Assembly (NCBI GenBank): GCA_945929965.1
Contig: CAMEOT010000010.1
Coordinates: 19,449-83,448 of the forward strand
Direction of reading: 5' to 3'
Length of the DNA: 64,000 nucleotides
Source of the DNA: an uncultured Lachnospiraceae bacterium
GTDB lineage: Bacteria > Bacillota > Clostridia > Lachnospirales > Lachnospiraceae
Shown here: one piece after another, positions 26,398 through 34,047 of the stretch
Position numbering within the stretch: position 1 is the stretch's first letter
Layout: each line of letters starts with the position of its first letter
The notes under the pieces: generated by a model
The model's database searches: none
Told to the model about the DNA's origin: nothing
The model's input: the letters and a program-made list of their open reading frames with translations, nothing else
Made by a program: the position numbers and the translations under genes

Positions 26398-26844
26398 ATG
26401 GGAGAAGCAAAAGAAATCACAAAGATCATTATAAAAGGTTCTTCCGGGTACTGCGCTTATAGTGAAGCATATAAGGACAGGCTTACTATCGAAAAGGAAA
26501 AAATCAGCTATGAATATCTTCCAGAAGAGGAGACCAAGATAAACCCTGTCCGCAAATGGAACTATACAACCAACAGTCCCTTGTATCAGACACTGTATGA
26601 GAGGATAATCAAGATGCTGCCGGAGTATCTTTGCAAGGATCCTATGGAACTGGTTATGGACATCGGTGGTATAGAGATTACAGTTATCTATTCCGATAAA
26701 ACACGTTATAAGCAGGAATACATGGTAACCGGTGATTACTTTAGAGACCTATTTGTAGAAATCAGGCATATGATTCCTGAGACAGAATATATGCCTGCAG
26801 TGTTACTATTGACAGAAGATTTTCAAGAGGAACGGGAGGAATAG
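26398..26844 (+). CDS. Hypothetical protein
   Basis: A 148-residue protein with mixed strands and helices (ITKIIIKGSSGYCAYSE, KINPVRKWNYTTNSP). No recognised family. The start ATG at 26398 is one base beyond the previous stop, giving near-overlap. A longer in-frame extension with TTG at 26347 is less likely because it would run through the preceding gene. Confidence 0.5.
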   Translation: MGEAKEITKIIIKGSSGYCAYSEAYKDRLTIEKEKISYEYLPEEETKINPVRKWNYTTNSPLYQTLYERIIKMLPEYLCKDPMELVMDIGGIEITVIYSDKTRYKQEYMVTGDYFRDLFVEIRHMIPETEYMPAVLLLTEDFQEEREE

Positions 26845-26847
26845 GAC

Positions 26848-27231
26848 ATGGCAATCAATTTTAATCAGAACAGTACATTTAATTTAAAGCCGATCAATAA
26901 GGAGTCGGTAAGAGGTGAAGTCATGGGACTTTTGGTGAATGGAGAGGAAATCGCCTATGCATTCCAGACGGTAAGAGATCAGCTGATATTCACCAACAAG
27001 AGAATTATCGCAGTCGATGTTCAGGGGATCACCGGAAAGCGCAAGTCTTTTACGACCCTGCCATATTCCAAAATCCAGTATTTTTCAATCCAGACACCGG
27101 GATTTATGGAAGCATTCCCCGACTCAGAACTCTTCCTTATGTTTTCCAGTGGCTTTACAGCAACCTTTGAGTTTAAGGATAAAGTGGATATAGGAATACT
27201 GGGACGGCTGATTTCGCAGTATATTTTGTAA
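26848..27231 (+). CDS. Bacterial PH-domain protein
   Basis: A 127-residue protein with the bacterial pleckstrin-homology pattern: GEEIAYAFQTVRDQLIFTNKRIIAVDVQG, then KSFTTLPYSKIQYFSIQTPG and a C-terminal helix. The sequence FTNKRIIAVD is the family hallmark. Function in bacteria is poorly known. It sits in the accessory run 3 bp after the previous gene. Confidence 0.8.
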   Translation: MAINFNQNSTFNLKPINKESVRGEVMGLLVNGEEIAYAFQTVRDQLIFTNKRIIAVDVQGITGKRKSFTTLPYSKIQYFSIQTPGFMEAFPDSELFLMFSSGFTATFEFKDKVDIGILGRLISQYIL

Positions 27232-27282
27232 TCATTAGAGTAATCGGAGGATAAACTGGATTCATACCGGGCAGGTGTACCT

Positions 27283-27726
27283 ATGCGAAAGATAACGATT
27301 GAGTGGTCATATCCCATGGAAATCGAGAACATTCTTTATGATGAAAGAATGGCTGATATCGGGATATATTATATTACAAGAAGATTTGGAAATCACATAT
27401 CTGATCTATATATCGGAAAGACCGTATATAGTTTTGGGAGCAGACTGGAGAGTCATTACTGGTACTGGCTTGATAAATACAGGGGAAAGAAGTATGTGAG
27501 ACTTGGAACCTTAGTAAAGCCTAAAAATATCAGCGAAGATGACTTAAAACAGCTGATTGGCGATGCAGAAGCAACACTGATTTATTGTCTTGGGGATCAG
27601 CTTCTTCAAAACAAAATGTGTACCGTATCGTGTAATCCATCGCAGCGCCTTATGATAACGAACATTGGAAGAAGAGGAAACATTCCAGAACAGGTTTTTA
27701 TCTCGGATGAAGACTGGATTGTGTAG
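27283..27726 (+). CDS. GIY-YIG-like nuclease-fold protein
   Basis: A 147-residue protein with IGIYYITRRFGNHISDLYIGKT (about residues 22-43), which matches the GIY...YIG signature strands, followed by the SRLESHYWYWLDKY region with the conserved Arg and a later acidic residue in AEATLIYCLGDQL. It could cut or bind DNA or RNA. No partner enzyme is fused to it. The catalytic Glu is not certain, so activity is unproven. Confidence 0.65.
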   Translation: MRKITIEWSYPMEIENILYDERMADIGIYYITRRFGNHISDLYIGKTVYSFGSRLESHYWYWLDKYRGKKYVRLGTLVKPKNISEDDLKQLIGDAEATLIYCLGDQLLQNKMCTVSCNPSQRLMITNIGRRGNIPEQVFISDEDWIV

Positions 27727-27734
27727 GGAGATAT

Positions 27735-27914
27735 ATGAAAGAACGGGATATAAGAGCAGTAGAGAGCATGGTAAGATGTGGAATAGACCTTGAGGGTTTA
27801 TGTGCAGTATTTACAACATTTCCAAAGGAAGAAGTAATTGAAATCTATTATAGACTTCATGCGGAAAGTGGCAGAGAAGAAGTAGCGCAGGGAATTAAAA
27901 TGAACTGTTCGTAA
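27735..27914 (+). CDS. Small hypothetical protein (59 aa)
   Basis: The frame starts MKERDIRAVESMVRCGID and ends VAQGIKMNCS. It has a GGGAG site 6 bp upstream of its ATG, starts 8 bp after the previous stop and ends 16 bp before the SRAP gene, so it fits the operon. Two short helices (residues 4-16 and 30-50) are predicted by eye. Function unknown. Confidence 0.6.
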   Translation: MKERDIRAVESMVRCGIDLEGLCAVFTTFPKEEVIEIYYRLHAESGREEVAQGIKMNCS

Positions 27915-27930
27915 AACTGGAGGAAGTAAA

Positions 27931-28533
27931 ATGTGTGGTCGTTACTATGTGGATGACGATACAGCAGAAGAAATAGAAAAGGTAATACGGCTTGTGGATG
28001 CAAAGGTAAACGGAAAGCTGCCAGTGATGGAACATATCCATAAAGGTGATGTCCGCCCGTCAGAGATTGCACCGGTACTGTTAAAAAAGGGAAATATCCT
28101 TACCCTCTGTAATGAGCGCTGGGGTTTTCCGGGAAAAGTGGGAAAAACACTTGTCATAAATGCAAGAAGCGAAACCGTTAATGAAAAACCTATGTTTTCT
28201 GATAGTGTGGCACATAGGAGAATTGCCATACCTGCAGCCGGATTTTATGAGTGGAATAAGGATAAAAAGAAATATACTTTTCAAAGAAAAGATAAGCCAC
28301 TTTTGTGGATGGCAGGATTTTATAACCGGTTTGGGGAGGAAGACCGCTTCGTGATTCTTACCACCGGAGCAAATGTATCTATGGAACCAGTACATGACAG
28401 GATGCCCCTAATTCTGGAAGAGGATGAACTAATCCCCTGGATCATGGAGGATGGGAGCTGTAGCAAGATTCTTAAGAAAACTCCCTGCCAGTTGAACCGA
28501 AGTACAGAGTATGAACAGCTAAGCCTGTTCTAA
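27931..28533 (+). CDS. SRAP-domain protein (YedK/HMCES family)
   Basis: A 200-residue protein with the full SRAP pattern: Cys2 after the initiator Met (MCGRY), the Asn-containing NARSET motif near residue 74, Glu in GFYEW near 107, and His in HDRMPLIL near 155. Family members use Cys2 to form a stable crosslink with abasic sites in single-stranded DNA and shield them from error-prone repair. Here the protein shares an apparent operon with a UDG-like glycosylase that could create abasic sites, and precedes a Y-family polymerase. AGGAAG before the ATG supports the start. Confidence 0.93.
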   Translation: MCGRYYVDDDTAEEIEKVIRLVDAKVNGKLPVMEHIHKGDVRPSEIAPVLLKKGNILTLCNERWGFPGKVGKTLVINARSETVNEKPMFSDSVAHRRIAIPAAGFYEWNKDKKKYTFQRKDKPLLWMAGFYNRFGEEDRFVILTTGANVSMEPVHDRMPLILEEDELIPWIMEDGSCSKILKKTPCQLNRSTEYEQLSLF

Positions 28534-28560
28534 GAAGAACATATTGGAGAAGAACGTTTC

Positions 28561-28881
28561 ATGAAGTACAGGATAGAGAAGAATTGTACATCTCAGAGAG
28601 AGTACGAGGTAAATGAGAAGGAAGAACTATTTTTTGATAGACTATATGATTCCCTGCCGGAAGGAGACAGATTGTTTATTCACCTGTATCGTATGAGTAA
28701 TGGGACATTGTCCGTGTATTATAAAACATATCCCATAGGTAAGATTAAACTGCAGGGAAGAGTATTCTCCATGCAGATTTTAAAGGGACTCAGTTCCGTG
28801 AAAAATGTAGACGGATCATTAGAAGATTTTCTGGAACATATTCCAGACTGGTGTAAGTATATCAGGCTGCATTGCAAATAA
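28561..28881 (+). CDS. Hypothetical protein
   Basis: A 106-residue protein with a strand-rich C-terminal half (GTLSVYYKTYPIGKIKLQGRVFSMQIL). No recognised family. It is the last gene of the accessory run and is followed by a terminator, so the operon seems to end here. Confidence 0.5.
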   Translation: MKYRIEKNCTSQREYEVNEKEELFFDRLYDSLPEGDRLFIHLYRMSNGTLSVYYKTYPIGKIKLQGRVFSMQILKGLSSVKNVDGSLEDFLEHIPDWCKYIRLHCK

Positions 28882-28888
28882 TGTGAGC

Positions 28889-28917
28889 AAAGGAGCAGTG
28901 TAAGACGGCTCTTTTTT
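28889..28917 (+). terminator. Terminator ending the accessory run
   Basis: An 8-bp stem with one wobble (28889-28896 with 28908-28915) merges with a run of seven T at 28912-28918. Confidence 0.7.
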
Positions 28918-28953
28918 TATCGGGAGATACGGAAATTTGTCAATAATTACATC

Positions 28954-29010
28954 TTGAATACCGAACGTGCGTTTGCTATAATATACAGACAGGAGGCGAA
29001 CATACGTTTG
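28954..29010 (+). promoter_or_regulatory. SOS promoter with two LexA boxes
   Basis: TTGAAT (28954-28959) and TATAAT (28977-28982) are 17 bp apart. A LexA box CGAACGTGCGTTTG (28962-28975) lies between them. A second, CGAACATACGTTTG (28997-29010), overlaps the end of the ribosome binding site region and the start codon. Both match the Gram-positive LexA consensus CGAACRNRYGTTYC except for the last base. Confidence 0.88.
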
Positions 29011-30270
29011 AAAAACATTATATTTCATGTAGATGTGAATTCCGCATTTTTGTCCTGGGAGGCAACTTACAGGCTGCATCATAAGGGCGGTACACTGGAT
29101 ATACGGACGGTTCCTTCTGCTGTAGGTGGAGATATGAGTATGCGCCACGGGATCATTCTTGCGAAATCAATCCCGGCAAAGAAATACTGTATCACCACAG
29201 GGGAAACCATACTGGAAGCAAAGAGGAAATGCCCGAATCTTTTACTGGTACCACCGAATTACGGTATGTATGAGCAGTGCTCAAAGGCCTTTATGGGGAT
29301 TTTAAAAGAATACTCTGACAATGTGGAACAATATAGCATTGATGAAGCCTTTGTGGATATATCAGAAACGTGCCACCTATTCGGAAATCCTGTAGAAACG
29401 GCAAATCAGATAAAGGACAGAGTGCGTAACGAACTGGGTTTTACCGTAAATATTGGGATATCATCAAACAAACTGCTTGCAAAAATGGCTTCTGATTTTG
29501 AAAAGCCGGATAAGGTGCATACGCTGTACCCGGAGGAGATAGAAGAAAAGATGTGGACTCTCCCGGTATCAGATCTATTTTTTGTAGGAAGAGCAACGAC
29601 AAAGAAGTTGCTTAACCTTGGGATAATGACGATAGGGGAACTGGCAAAGACGGATCCAGTATGGCTCAAAACAGTGTTTAAGAAGCAGGGAGAAATCGTC
29701 TGGAACTTTGCCAACGGTATAGATTTTTCACCGGTCGTGTCTGTGGCACCGCCTAATAAGGGATATGGTAACAGCACAACGACACCCTATGATGTAGTGG
29801 ATGAAGTAACAGCAAGGAAAGTGTTACTTGCTCTTTCGGAAACGGTTGGATCGAGACTAAGAAAAGATCATGTAGAGATTGAACTTGTATCAGTGGGGAT
29901 CCGGTATTCTGATCTGTCATATGTTTCCCATCAGAAAAGACTTAAGACATCCACAGATCTTACGATGGAAATATATAATGCAGCCTGTGAATTGTTTGTG
30001 GCATTGTGGAATGGATATCCGATCAGACACTTAGGGGTGCATACAGGTAAGGTGCAGGACTGTGATTTTTCAAGACAGATGGTACTTTTTGATGATACTG
30101 ATTATGAAAAATTGTCCAAGGTGGATGACACGATAGATGTTATCAGAAAAAGATTTGGAAATGATGCAGTAAAAAGAGCAGTTTTTGTGAATCAGCCGAT
30201 AGACCATATGTCCGGGGGAATATCAAGAGAGAAGAGAAGCGTAGATTACAGTAAAATTGTCGTGGATTAG
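29008..30270 (+). CDS. Y-family DNA polymerase (DinB/UmuC type)
   Basis: A 420-residue translesion polymerase. Catalytic motifs are present: IIFHVDVNSAFLSWEA at the N-terminus with the first Asp, YSIDEAFVDIS with the SIDEAF signature, and VNIGISSNKLLAKMASDFEKP. The little-finger region follows to the C-terminus. The TTG start at 29008 is chosen because AGGAGG lies at 28991-28996. The promoter carries two LexA boxes, so the gene is induced by DNA damage. It may help complete or repair ICE DNA after single-stranded transfer; that is inference. Confidence 0.93.
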   Translation: MKNIIFHVDVNSAFLSWEATYRLHHKGGTLDIRTVPSAVGGDMSMRHGIILAKSIPAKKYCITTGETILEAKRKCPNLLLVPPNYGMYEQCSKAFMGILKEYSDNVEQYSIDEAFVDISETCHLFGNPVETANQIKDRVRNELGFTVNIGISSNKLLAKMASDFEKPDKVHTLYPEEIEEKMWTLPVSDLFFVGRATTKKLLNLGIMTIGELAKTDPVWLKTVFKKQGEIVWNFANGIDFSPVVSVAPPNKGYGNSTTTPYDVVDEVTARKVLLALSETVGSRLRKDHVEIELVSVGIRYSDLSYVSHQKRLKTSTDLTMEIYNAACELFVALWNGYPIRHLGVHTGKVQDCDFSRQMVLFDDTDYEKLSKVDDTIDVIRKRFGNDAVKRAVFVNQPIDHMSGGISREKRSVDYSKIVVD

Positions 30271-30283
30271 ATGGAGGCAGCAT

Positions 30284-30595
30284 ATGGCATTTGGAATAGG
30301 CATAAATAATGAAAACCAAGATGCCGGTATGATACGGGGATCACAGCAGGATATTGCCTGTGAGTGCTGGTTTACACAAAAGGGAAAAATCATTCCACTA
30401 ATGATAAAGGTACAGGATGAAGATGGAGAAATCCGTTGTATCAAACAGATCGAAGTCCATTCGCAGGAAGCAAAGATGTATGCCGGGATCCCATCAGTAG
30501 AGTTTGACTGTACCATTGTGATTATGAAGCAAAAGATCCCGGTAAAACTTCTGTATTTCCAAACAGAAAACAGATGGGCATTAAATTACAGATAA
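30284..30595 (+). CDS. Small protein linked to the Y-family polymerase
   Basis: A 103-residue protein, mostly strands (ECWFTQKGKIIPLMIKVQDEDGE). GGAGG lies 7 bp before the ATG and only 13 bp separate it from the polymerase gene, so it should share the SOS promoter. The family is not known to me; a polymerase accessory role is a guess from position only. Confidence 0.6.
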   Translation: MAFGIGINNENQDAGMIRGSQQDIACECWFTQKGKIIPLMIKVQDEDGEIRCIKQIEVHSQEAKMYAGIPSVEFDCTIVIMKQKIPVKLLYFQTENRWALNYR

Positions 30596-30847
30596 GTAAT
30601 CAGACAAAAGCTTGGCGTGTATGCGACAAAATGTCCTGCTGAGTTTGCCGTAGACGATAAACAAGCAGATCAAGAGAGATTTAATACCGATTAAATAAGA
30701 TCCAAGAGGACATCTTATGAGGATGCCCTCTTAATATTTATAGTGAATGCTTACAATATAGGAGCCCCATCAAATCGAAAAACTTGAATTTGTCACTCCA
30801 TCAAACTGAAAGTTGTCGCTCTACTTTCAAAGATATAATTTTATCCT
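30596..30847. other. Intergenic region between convergent gene blocks
   Basis: No gene seen. An imperfect hairpin at about 30708-30735 (AAGAGGACATC with GATGCCCTCTT, one mismatch) could end transcription from the left. The composition becomes more AT-rich from about 30760, marking the start of the cargo block on the other strand. Confidence 0.45.
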
Positions 30848-31258
30848 CTATTTATCTTTCTCTTCATATGGTTTATCCCAAGAACCAATTTCAATAACAT
30901 TACCTTCTGGGTCAGCTATAAAACACGTTCTCTGTCCCCAAGGTTCTGTTGTTGGTTCAAGAAGCGAAGTAGCTCCCTTACTAATTGCATTTTGATATTG
31001 TTCATCAACTTCTTGAAAAGTATCTACATACAAAGCCATTTCTGAGTGTGCATTAATTCCTTGTAAGTATTCAAATCTTTTACTTGTCATTTTCTCAAAA
31101 TCTTTTCTGCCATACAAAAGAAACAATGTACCATCTTTTATCAAATATACATTATCAGTGTTTTCATTTTCCTTAATTTCGAAGCCAAGTACATCTCTGT
31201 AGAATCTAATCATTGTCGCCATATCATTTACGAATAAACCATATCCATCTAATCTCAT
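30848..31258 (-). CDS. VOC-family (glyoxalase/bleomycin resistance fold) protein
   Basis: A 136-residue protein with the paired beta-alpha-beta-beta-beta modules of the vicinal oxygen chelate fold: YGLFVNDMATMIRFYRDVLGFEI in the first half and MALYVDTFQEVDEQYQNAISKGA then CFIADPEGNVIEIGSWDKP in the second. Metal ligands may be His in INAHSEMALYVD and Glu in NVIEIG. Members range from isomerases to drug-binding resistance proteins; the substrate cannot be told. It is more AT-rich than its neighbours and looks like recent cargo. Confidence 0.88.
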   Translation of the reverse strand: MRLDGYGLFVNDMATMIRFYRDVLGFEIKENENTDNVYLIKDGTLFLLYGRKDFEKMTSKRFEYLQGINAHSEMALYVDTFQEVDEQYQNAISKGATSLLEPTTEPWGQRTCFIADPEGNVIEIGSWDKPYEEKDK

Positions 31259-31330
31259 ATAAATGCTCCTTTACTCTAAAGAATTCAAATTCATGCATAC
31301 TTTCAATCTCTCCACAAGACTGGAAGTTTA

Positions 31331-31990
31331 TTAATATCCCAAATTCTCATGTATTAGGATTATTTCAAATTCACCAGTCATAGGTTTTTCCCACAATACA
31401 GAAAGTCCTCTACATATTCTTTCTGGGCTCTTACAATCATAACATTTGTCTGCTCTTATCGCACAAGGTGTTTTCACTCCTAACCTTTTTGCATTTAATG
31501 GGGCTGCAATATTTCTTGCCCGGTACAATGCGCTATCATAATCTTTTTCAATCTTATTTTCGCCTATGACAAAATAAACCTTTTCATGCCCATAAAATAT
31601 TGATGCAACACGATTACAATTTGCATCTATATTGACAATTTCACCACTTTCTGCAATTCCATTTACTGAAGTAATATAAATGGATGCTGCATTTGCCTCT
31701 AAGCGAACTTCTTTGCTTGTTTTTCCTTCCGGCATCCTATGATGCCAAAATACTTGATTGTGTGTACTTAGCATTTCATAAAGTCCCATTTTTTCCAATG
31801 TCATCGAACCCGCAAAACCTACCGTTTGATTATCGATTTTGGAATTTATATAACTCGTTGCTTCAGATACAGTTTCGAAGCAAGTAACTATATAGCCTAA
31901 TGAAATCAAATTTTTCTTTATTAAATCAAAATTTCTTCTTCCCACAATTTTCTCTCCTAACTCATGCGTAAATTCCGATTTAGCGAACAA
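31331..31990 (-). CDS. LUD-domain protein (LutC/DUF162-like)
   Basis: A 219-residue protein with the LUD pattern: NLISLGYIVTCFETVSEATSYI, TVGFAGSMTLEKMGLYEML, ITSVNGIAESGEIVNIDANCNRV and VYFVIGENKIEKDYDSAL. A Cys cluster near the C-terminus (DKCYDCKSPERICRGL) could bind metal. LUD proteins occur in lactate utilisation and other redox systems; here it stands alone without LutA or LutB, so the substrate is open. AT-rich cargo like the VOC gene. Confidence 0.8.
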   Translation of the reverse strand: MFAKSEFTHELGEKIVGRRNFDLIKKNLISLGYIVTCFETVSEATSYINSKIDNQTVGFAGSMTLEKMGLYEMLSTHNQVFWHHRMPEGKTSKEVRLEANAASIYITSVNGIAESGEIVNIDANCNRVASIFYGHEKVYFVIGENKIEKDYDSALYRARNIAAPLNAKRLGVKTPCAIRADKCYDCKSPERICRGLSVLWEKPMTGEFEIILIHENLGY

Positions 31991-31991
31991 A

Positions 31992-32174
31992 CTAACTGTT
32001 CATAATTGGCGAAACAACAGGTTTTCCTTCTCTGTCTAATAATGGGGTAAGACCGCCAGAATAGCCGCTTGCATGATATAAATAGTTTACACCGGTCTCT
32101 TTATCCACCCAGATTTCCGTAACGTTCATGGATCCCTGTGAATATATTTTTTCAAATCGTTGATCCTTTGCCAT
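31992..32174 (-). CDS. DUF6440-like small protein
   Basis: A 60-residue protein with TEIWVDKETGVNYLYHASGYSGG and LTPLLDREGKPV. This matches the short DUF6440 pattern common in Lachnospiraceae. Function unknown. AGGAGG-like GGAGGAAAAC precedes the start on the minus strand. Confidence 0.75.
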   Translation of the reverse strand: MAKDQRFEKIYSQGSMNVTEIWVDKETGVNYLYHASGYSGGLTPLLDREGKPVVSPIMNS

Positions 32175-32199
32175 TTTGTTTTCCTCCGTAATATTTCAT

Positions 32200-32895
32200 T
32201 TACTGCAGTTTCATGATTTCTTTATGGTCAGTCCAGAAATCTGTCTCATATTCTAATTCAATACTCTGAGCATTTTCCGGTACTTCATAGTAGATTCGTC
32301 CACTGGTTTTTCTGCCAGAAGAGAGACTTGTACCGATAAAGGAATCAGAATCAAGACCATATTCTTCATCGCAGATGGAATCATCGGCATAGCACTGGAA
32401 GTCGATACTGCTAACATAGCGGTCAGTTTTTGCATTGTTCGTAAAAGTAACTTCAATGCAAATATATTTTTTCCCAGTAGAAGGAGCATATAAGCCATAA
32501 CTGTCATCGTAATCCGTAAAGTCGAGATTAAAATCATTGATTGTAACAGTAACTCCGTTTGCATCAAAGGAATAGCCCGGGGAAATCATGGTAGATTCAG
32601 TCTGAGAGGAAGAGCTTCTTACTTCTTCCTGTTTTTTATTTGTAAGTACAATCTGACTGGTGCTTCCAGATCCGGCGATGCCAAGAAGAATTATAATAGC
32701 AGAAAAGACAATGCCTATAATGGAACATATAAGACCTGCAATCGCCATTCCGTTTTTCGTATTCTTTTGGCAAAGAGCAATGATTGCAAAAATAAGACCA
32801 AGAAATGCAGGAATGATACCTACAATAAAGCAGGAAAACACAAGGCCCACAATACCCAGTATTAAGGATGCAATGCCAAAACCACTTTGTTTCAT
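32200..32895 (-). CDS. Membrane protein with DUF4190- and DUF4352-like domains
   Basis: A 231-residue protein. Two membrane segments with the DUF4190 pattern (GIASLILGIVGLVFSCFIVG and AIAGLICSIIGIVFSAIIILL) fill residues 5-75. A Ser-rich linker follows, then an extracytoplasmic immunoglobulin-like DUF4352-type domain (GVTVTINDFNLDF, KKYICIEVTFTNNAK). Such proteins sit in the membrane of Firmicutes with unknown roles. Its start overlaps the stop of the preceding gene by 4 bp. Confidence 0.78.
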   Translation of the reverse strand: MKQSGFGIASLILGIVGLVFSCFIVGIIPAFLGLIFAIIALCQKNTKNGMAIAGLICSIIGIVFSAIIILLGIAGSGSTSQIVLTNKKQEEVRSSSSQTESTMISPGYSFDANGVTVTINDFNLDFTDYDDSYGLYAPSTGKKYICIEVTFTNNAKTDRYVSSIDFQCYADDSICDEEYGLDSDSFIGTSLSSGRKTSGRIYYEVPENAQSIELEYETDFWTDHKEIMKLQ

Positions 32896-33206
32896 GATGA
32901 AAACTTCCCCCTACGAAATAGTTTAAGACAATTATAAAGCCTAAACAAACATATGTCATCCAGATTAGAAACGTTTTTGGTAAGACACTGGGAGAGAATA
33001 CGTTCTTCCTCTTCACGTTTGGCAACAAATTCCCAGAAATCTTTTATAGATTCCTCTATGGGAACAGGTGGCATGGGATCGGCAGGATACAATTCATTCA
33101 TCTGATTTACGATAGATCTAATATCGATATCGGTATAATCCTCCAGGTGATCCAGCATATAATCAAGTTTGTCATTTAATTCATCCAGTATTTTTTCGTT
33201 ATTCAT
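32892..33206 (-). CDS. Hypothetical acidic protein
   Basis: A 104-residue acidic helical protein (NEKILDELNDKLDYMLDHLEDY) with a Pro-rich segment PADPMPPVPIEE. It overlaps the DUF4190/4352-like gene by 4 bp and is probably translated with it. No recognised family. Confidence 0.55.
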   Translation of the reverse strand: MNNEKILDELNDKLDYMLDHLEDYTDIDIRSIVNQMNELYPADPMPPVPIEESIKDFWEFVAKREEEERILSQCLTKNVSNLDDICLFRLYNCLKLFRRGKFSS

Positions 33207-33441
33207 TGTTTTCGTAACCTTAGTTATATAGTAGGAATTTTGTCCCTCTACTTAATATATGTCAAATATCGACAAATTTTTACAAATAATTTGAAATAGG
33301 TAGTTAAATTATAAAGTAATATAGAGAATTTAGTGTATCGAGTTGCTTTTAGCCATCGGATATTCTGCTGATGAGGTACGCAGAAAGATTGAAACGAGAG
33401 TAGATGACGAAAGCCCTTGGCATAATGCCAGGGCTTTCTAT
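33207..33441. other. Intergenic region with strong terminator hairpin
   Basis: Mostly AT-rich sequence, with a perfect 13-bp inverted repeat at its right end (see terminator). A short frame at 33343-33466 has no good start and is not called. Confidence 0.5.
33409..33438. terminator. Strong bidirectional terminator-like hairpin
   Basis: A perfect 13-bp stem (33409-33422 with 33426-33438) with a 3-base loop. It lies just past the end of the minus-strand RelB-like gene and probably ends the recombinase/ParM operon. T-richness follows on the plus side. Confidence 0.7.
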
Positions 33442-33606
33442 TTATTTAGAAGTATCTTCTTTTAATAAGGTATCAATCATCGTGTCAACAGATGTATAGG
33501 ACGGATACTGTTCCGGATGCTTACGCATTTCGTCCACTTCATTTAGGGCAGAGATTGTATCTTCGTTGAATATTTCCTGTTCTTTAGGCAGTTTGTTGTT
33601 CGTCAT
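33442..33606 (-). CDS. RelB/DinJ-like orphan antitoxin
   Basis: A 54-residue protein (start MTNNKLPKEQEIFNEDT). The C-terminal pattern NEVDEMRKHPEQYPSYTSVDTMIDTLL is like the tail of RelB/DinJ antitoxins. GGGGGA lies 5 bp before the ATG at 33606. No toxin gene follows it; the next downstream gene starts the cargo block. It may be a remnant or an anti-addiction gene. Confidence 0.55.
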   Translation of the reverse strand: MTNNKLPKEQEIFNEDTISALNEVDEMRKHPEQYPSYTSVDTMIDTLLKEDTSK

Positions 33607-33681
33607 AAATCCCCCAGTCGTAAAATTGCTATGCATTTGTATGAGCTATATTCCAAATGAGTGGTAGTGCTGATATTTGTT

Positions 33682-33710
33682 ACTATAGCACACAAATTTT
33701 TGAAATACAA
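33682..33710 (-). promoter_or_regulatory. Promoter of the RelB-like gene
   Basis: On the minus strand TTGTAT (33710-33705) and TATAGT (33687-33682) are separated by 17 bp. Confidence 0.6.
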
Positions 33711-33747
33711 TGACAGGTAAGGGGAAGCTTTGCTTTTGCTGGTACAA

Positions 33748-34047
33748 TTATAATCCTTCCAGGAAATTTAGGGCTGCATCAAAGGCTGCCTCGGAAGTGG
33801 GAGCATCTGCCGTGTCAGTAGCAACTTCGGAAAGAGTTATTTTCCCGGAGAGCTTTTGGACGATCAGATCTGCCAGCTCCTCGGAAGCTATGGCAGAGCT
33901 ATCTTTGTGAATAAACTGCTTTACTGCCTCAACGACCATGTGGCTCTCTGACCGGAAGCCATAAGACTTATAGTCAGAGATTGCCTCATAGGCAGCCAGA
34001 TCGGAAGCATTATCCTGAAAGCGGACAGTTTTACGTTTTACATTCAT
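33748..34047 (-). CDS. Small partner of the ParM-like protein (ParR-like)
   Basis: A 99-residue protein with a basic N-terminus (MNVKRKTVRFQDNASDLAAYEAI) that could form a ribbon-helix-helix, and an acidic C-terminal tail. Its ATG overlaps the stop of the actin-like gene (ATGA). ParR proteins of actin-type systems have exactly this size, position and RHH plus acidic tail layout: they bind centromere DNA and cap the filament. No centromere repeats were identified with certainty. Confidence 0.65.
   Translation of the reverse strand: MNVKRKTVRFQDNASDLAAYEAISDYKSYGFRSESHMVVEAVKQFIHKDSSAIASEELADLIVQKLSGKITLSEVATDTADAPTSEAAFDAALNFLEGL

Noticed and set aside
31331..31990. Lactate utilisation operon
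   Set aside because: Only one LUD protein is present; lutA and lutB are missing.
33343..33466. Plus-strand frame reading LLLAIGYSADEVRRKIETR
   Set aside because: It resembles the tail of a nitroreductase-like protein only loosely, has no proper start, and runs through a terminator hairpin and into the RelB-like gene.
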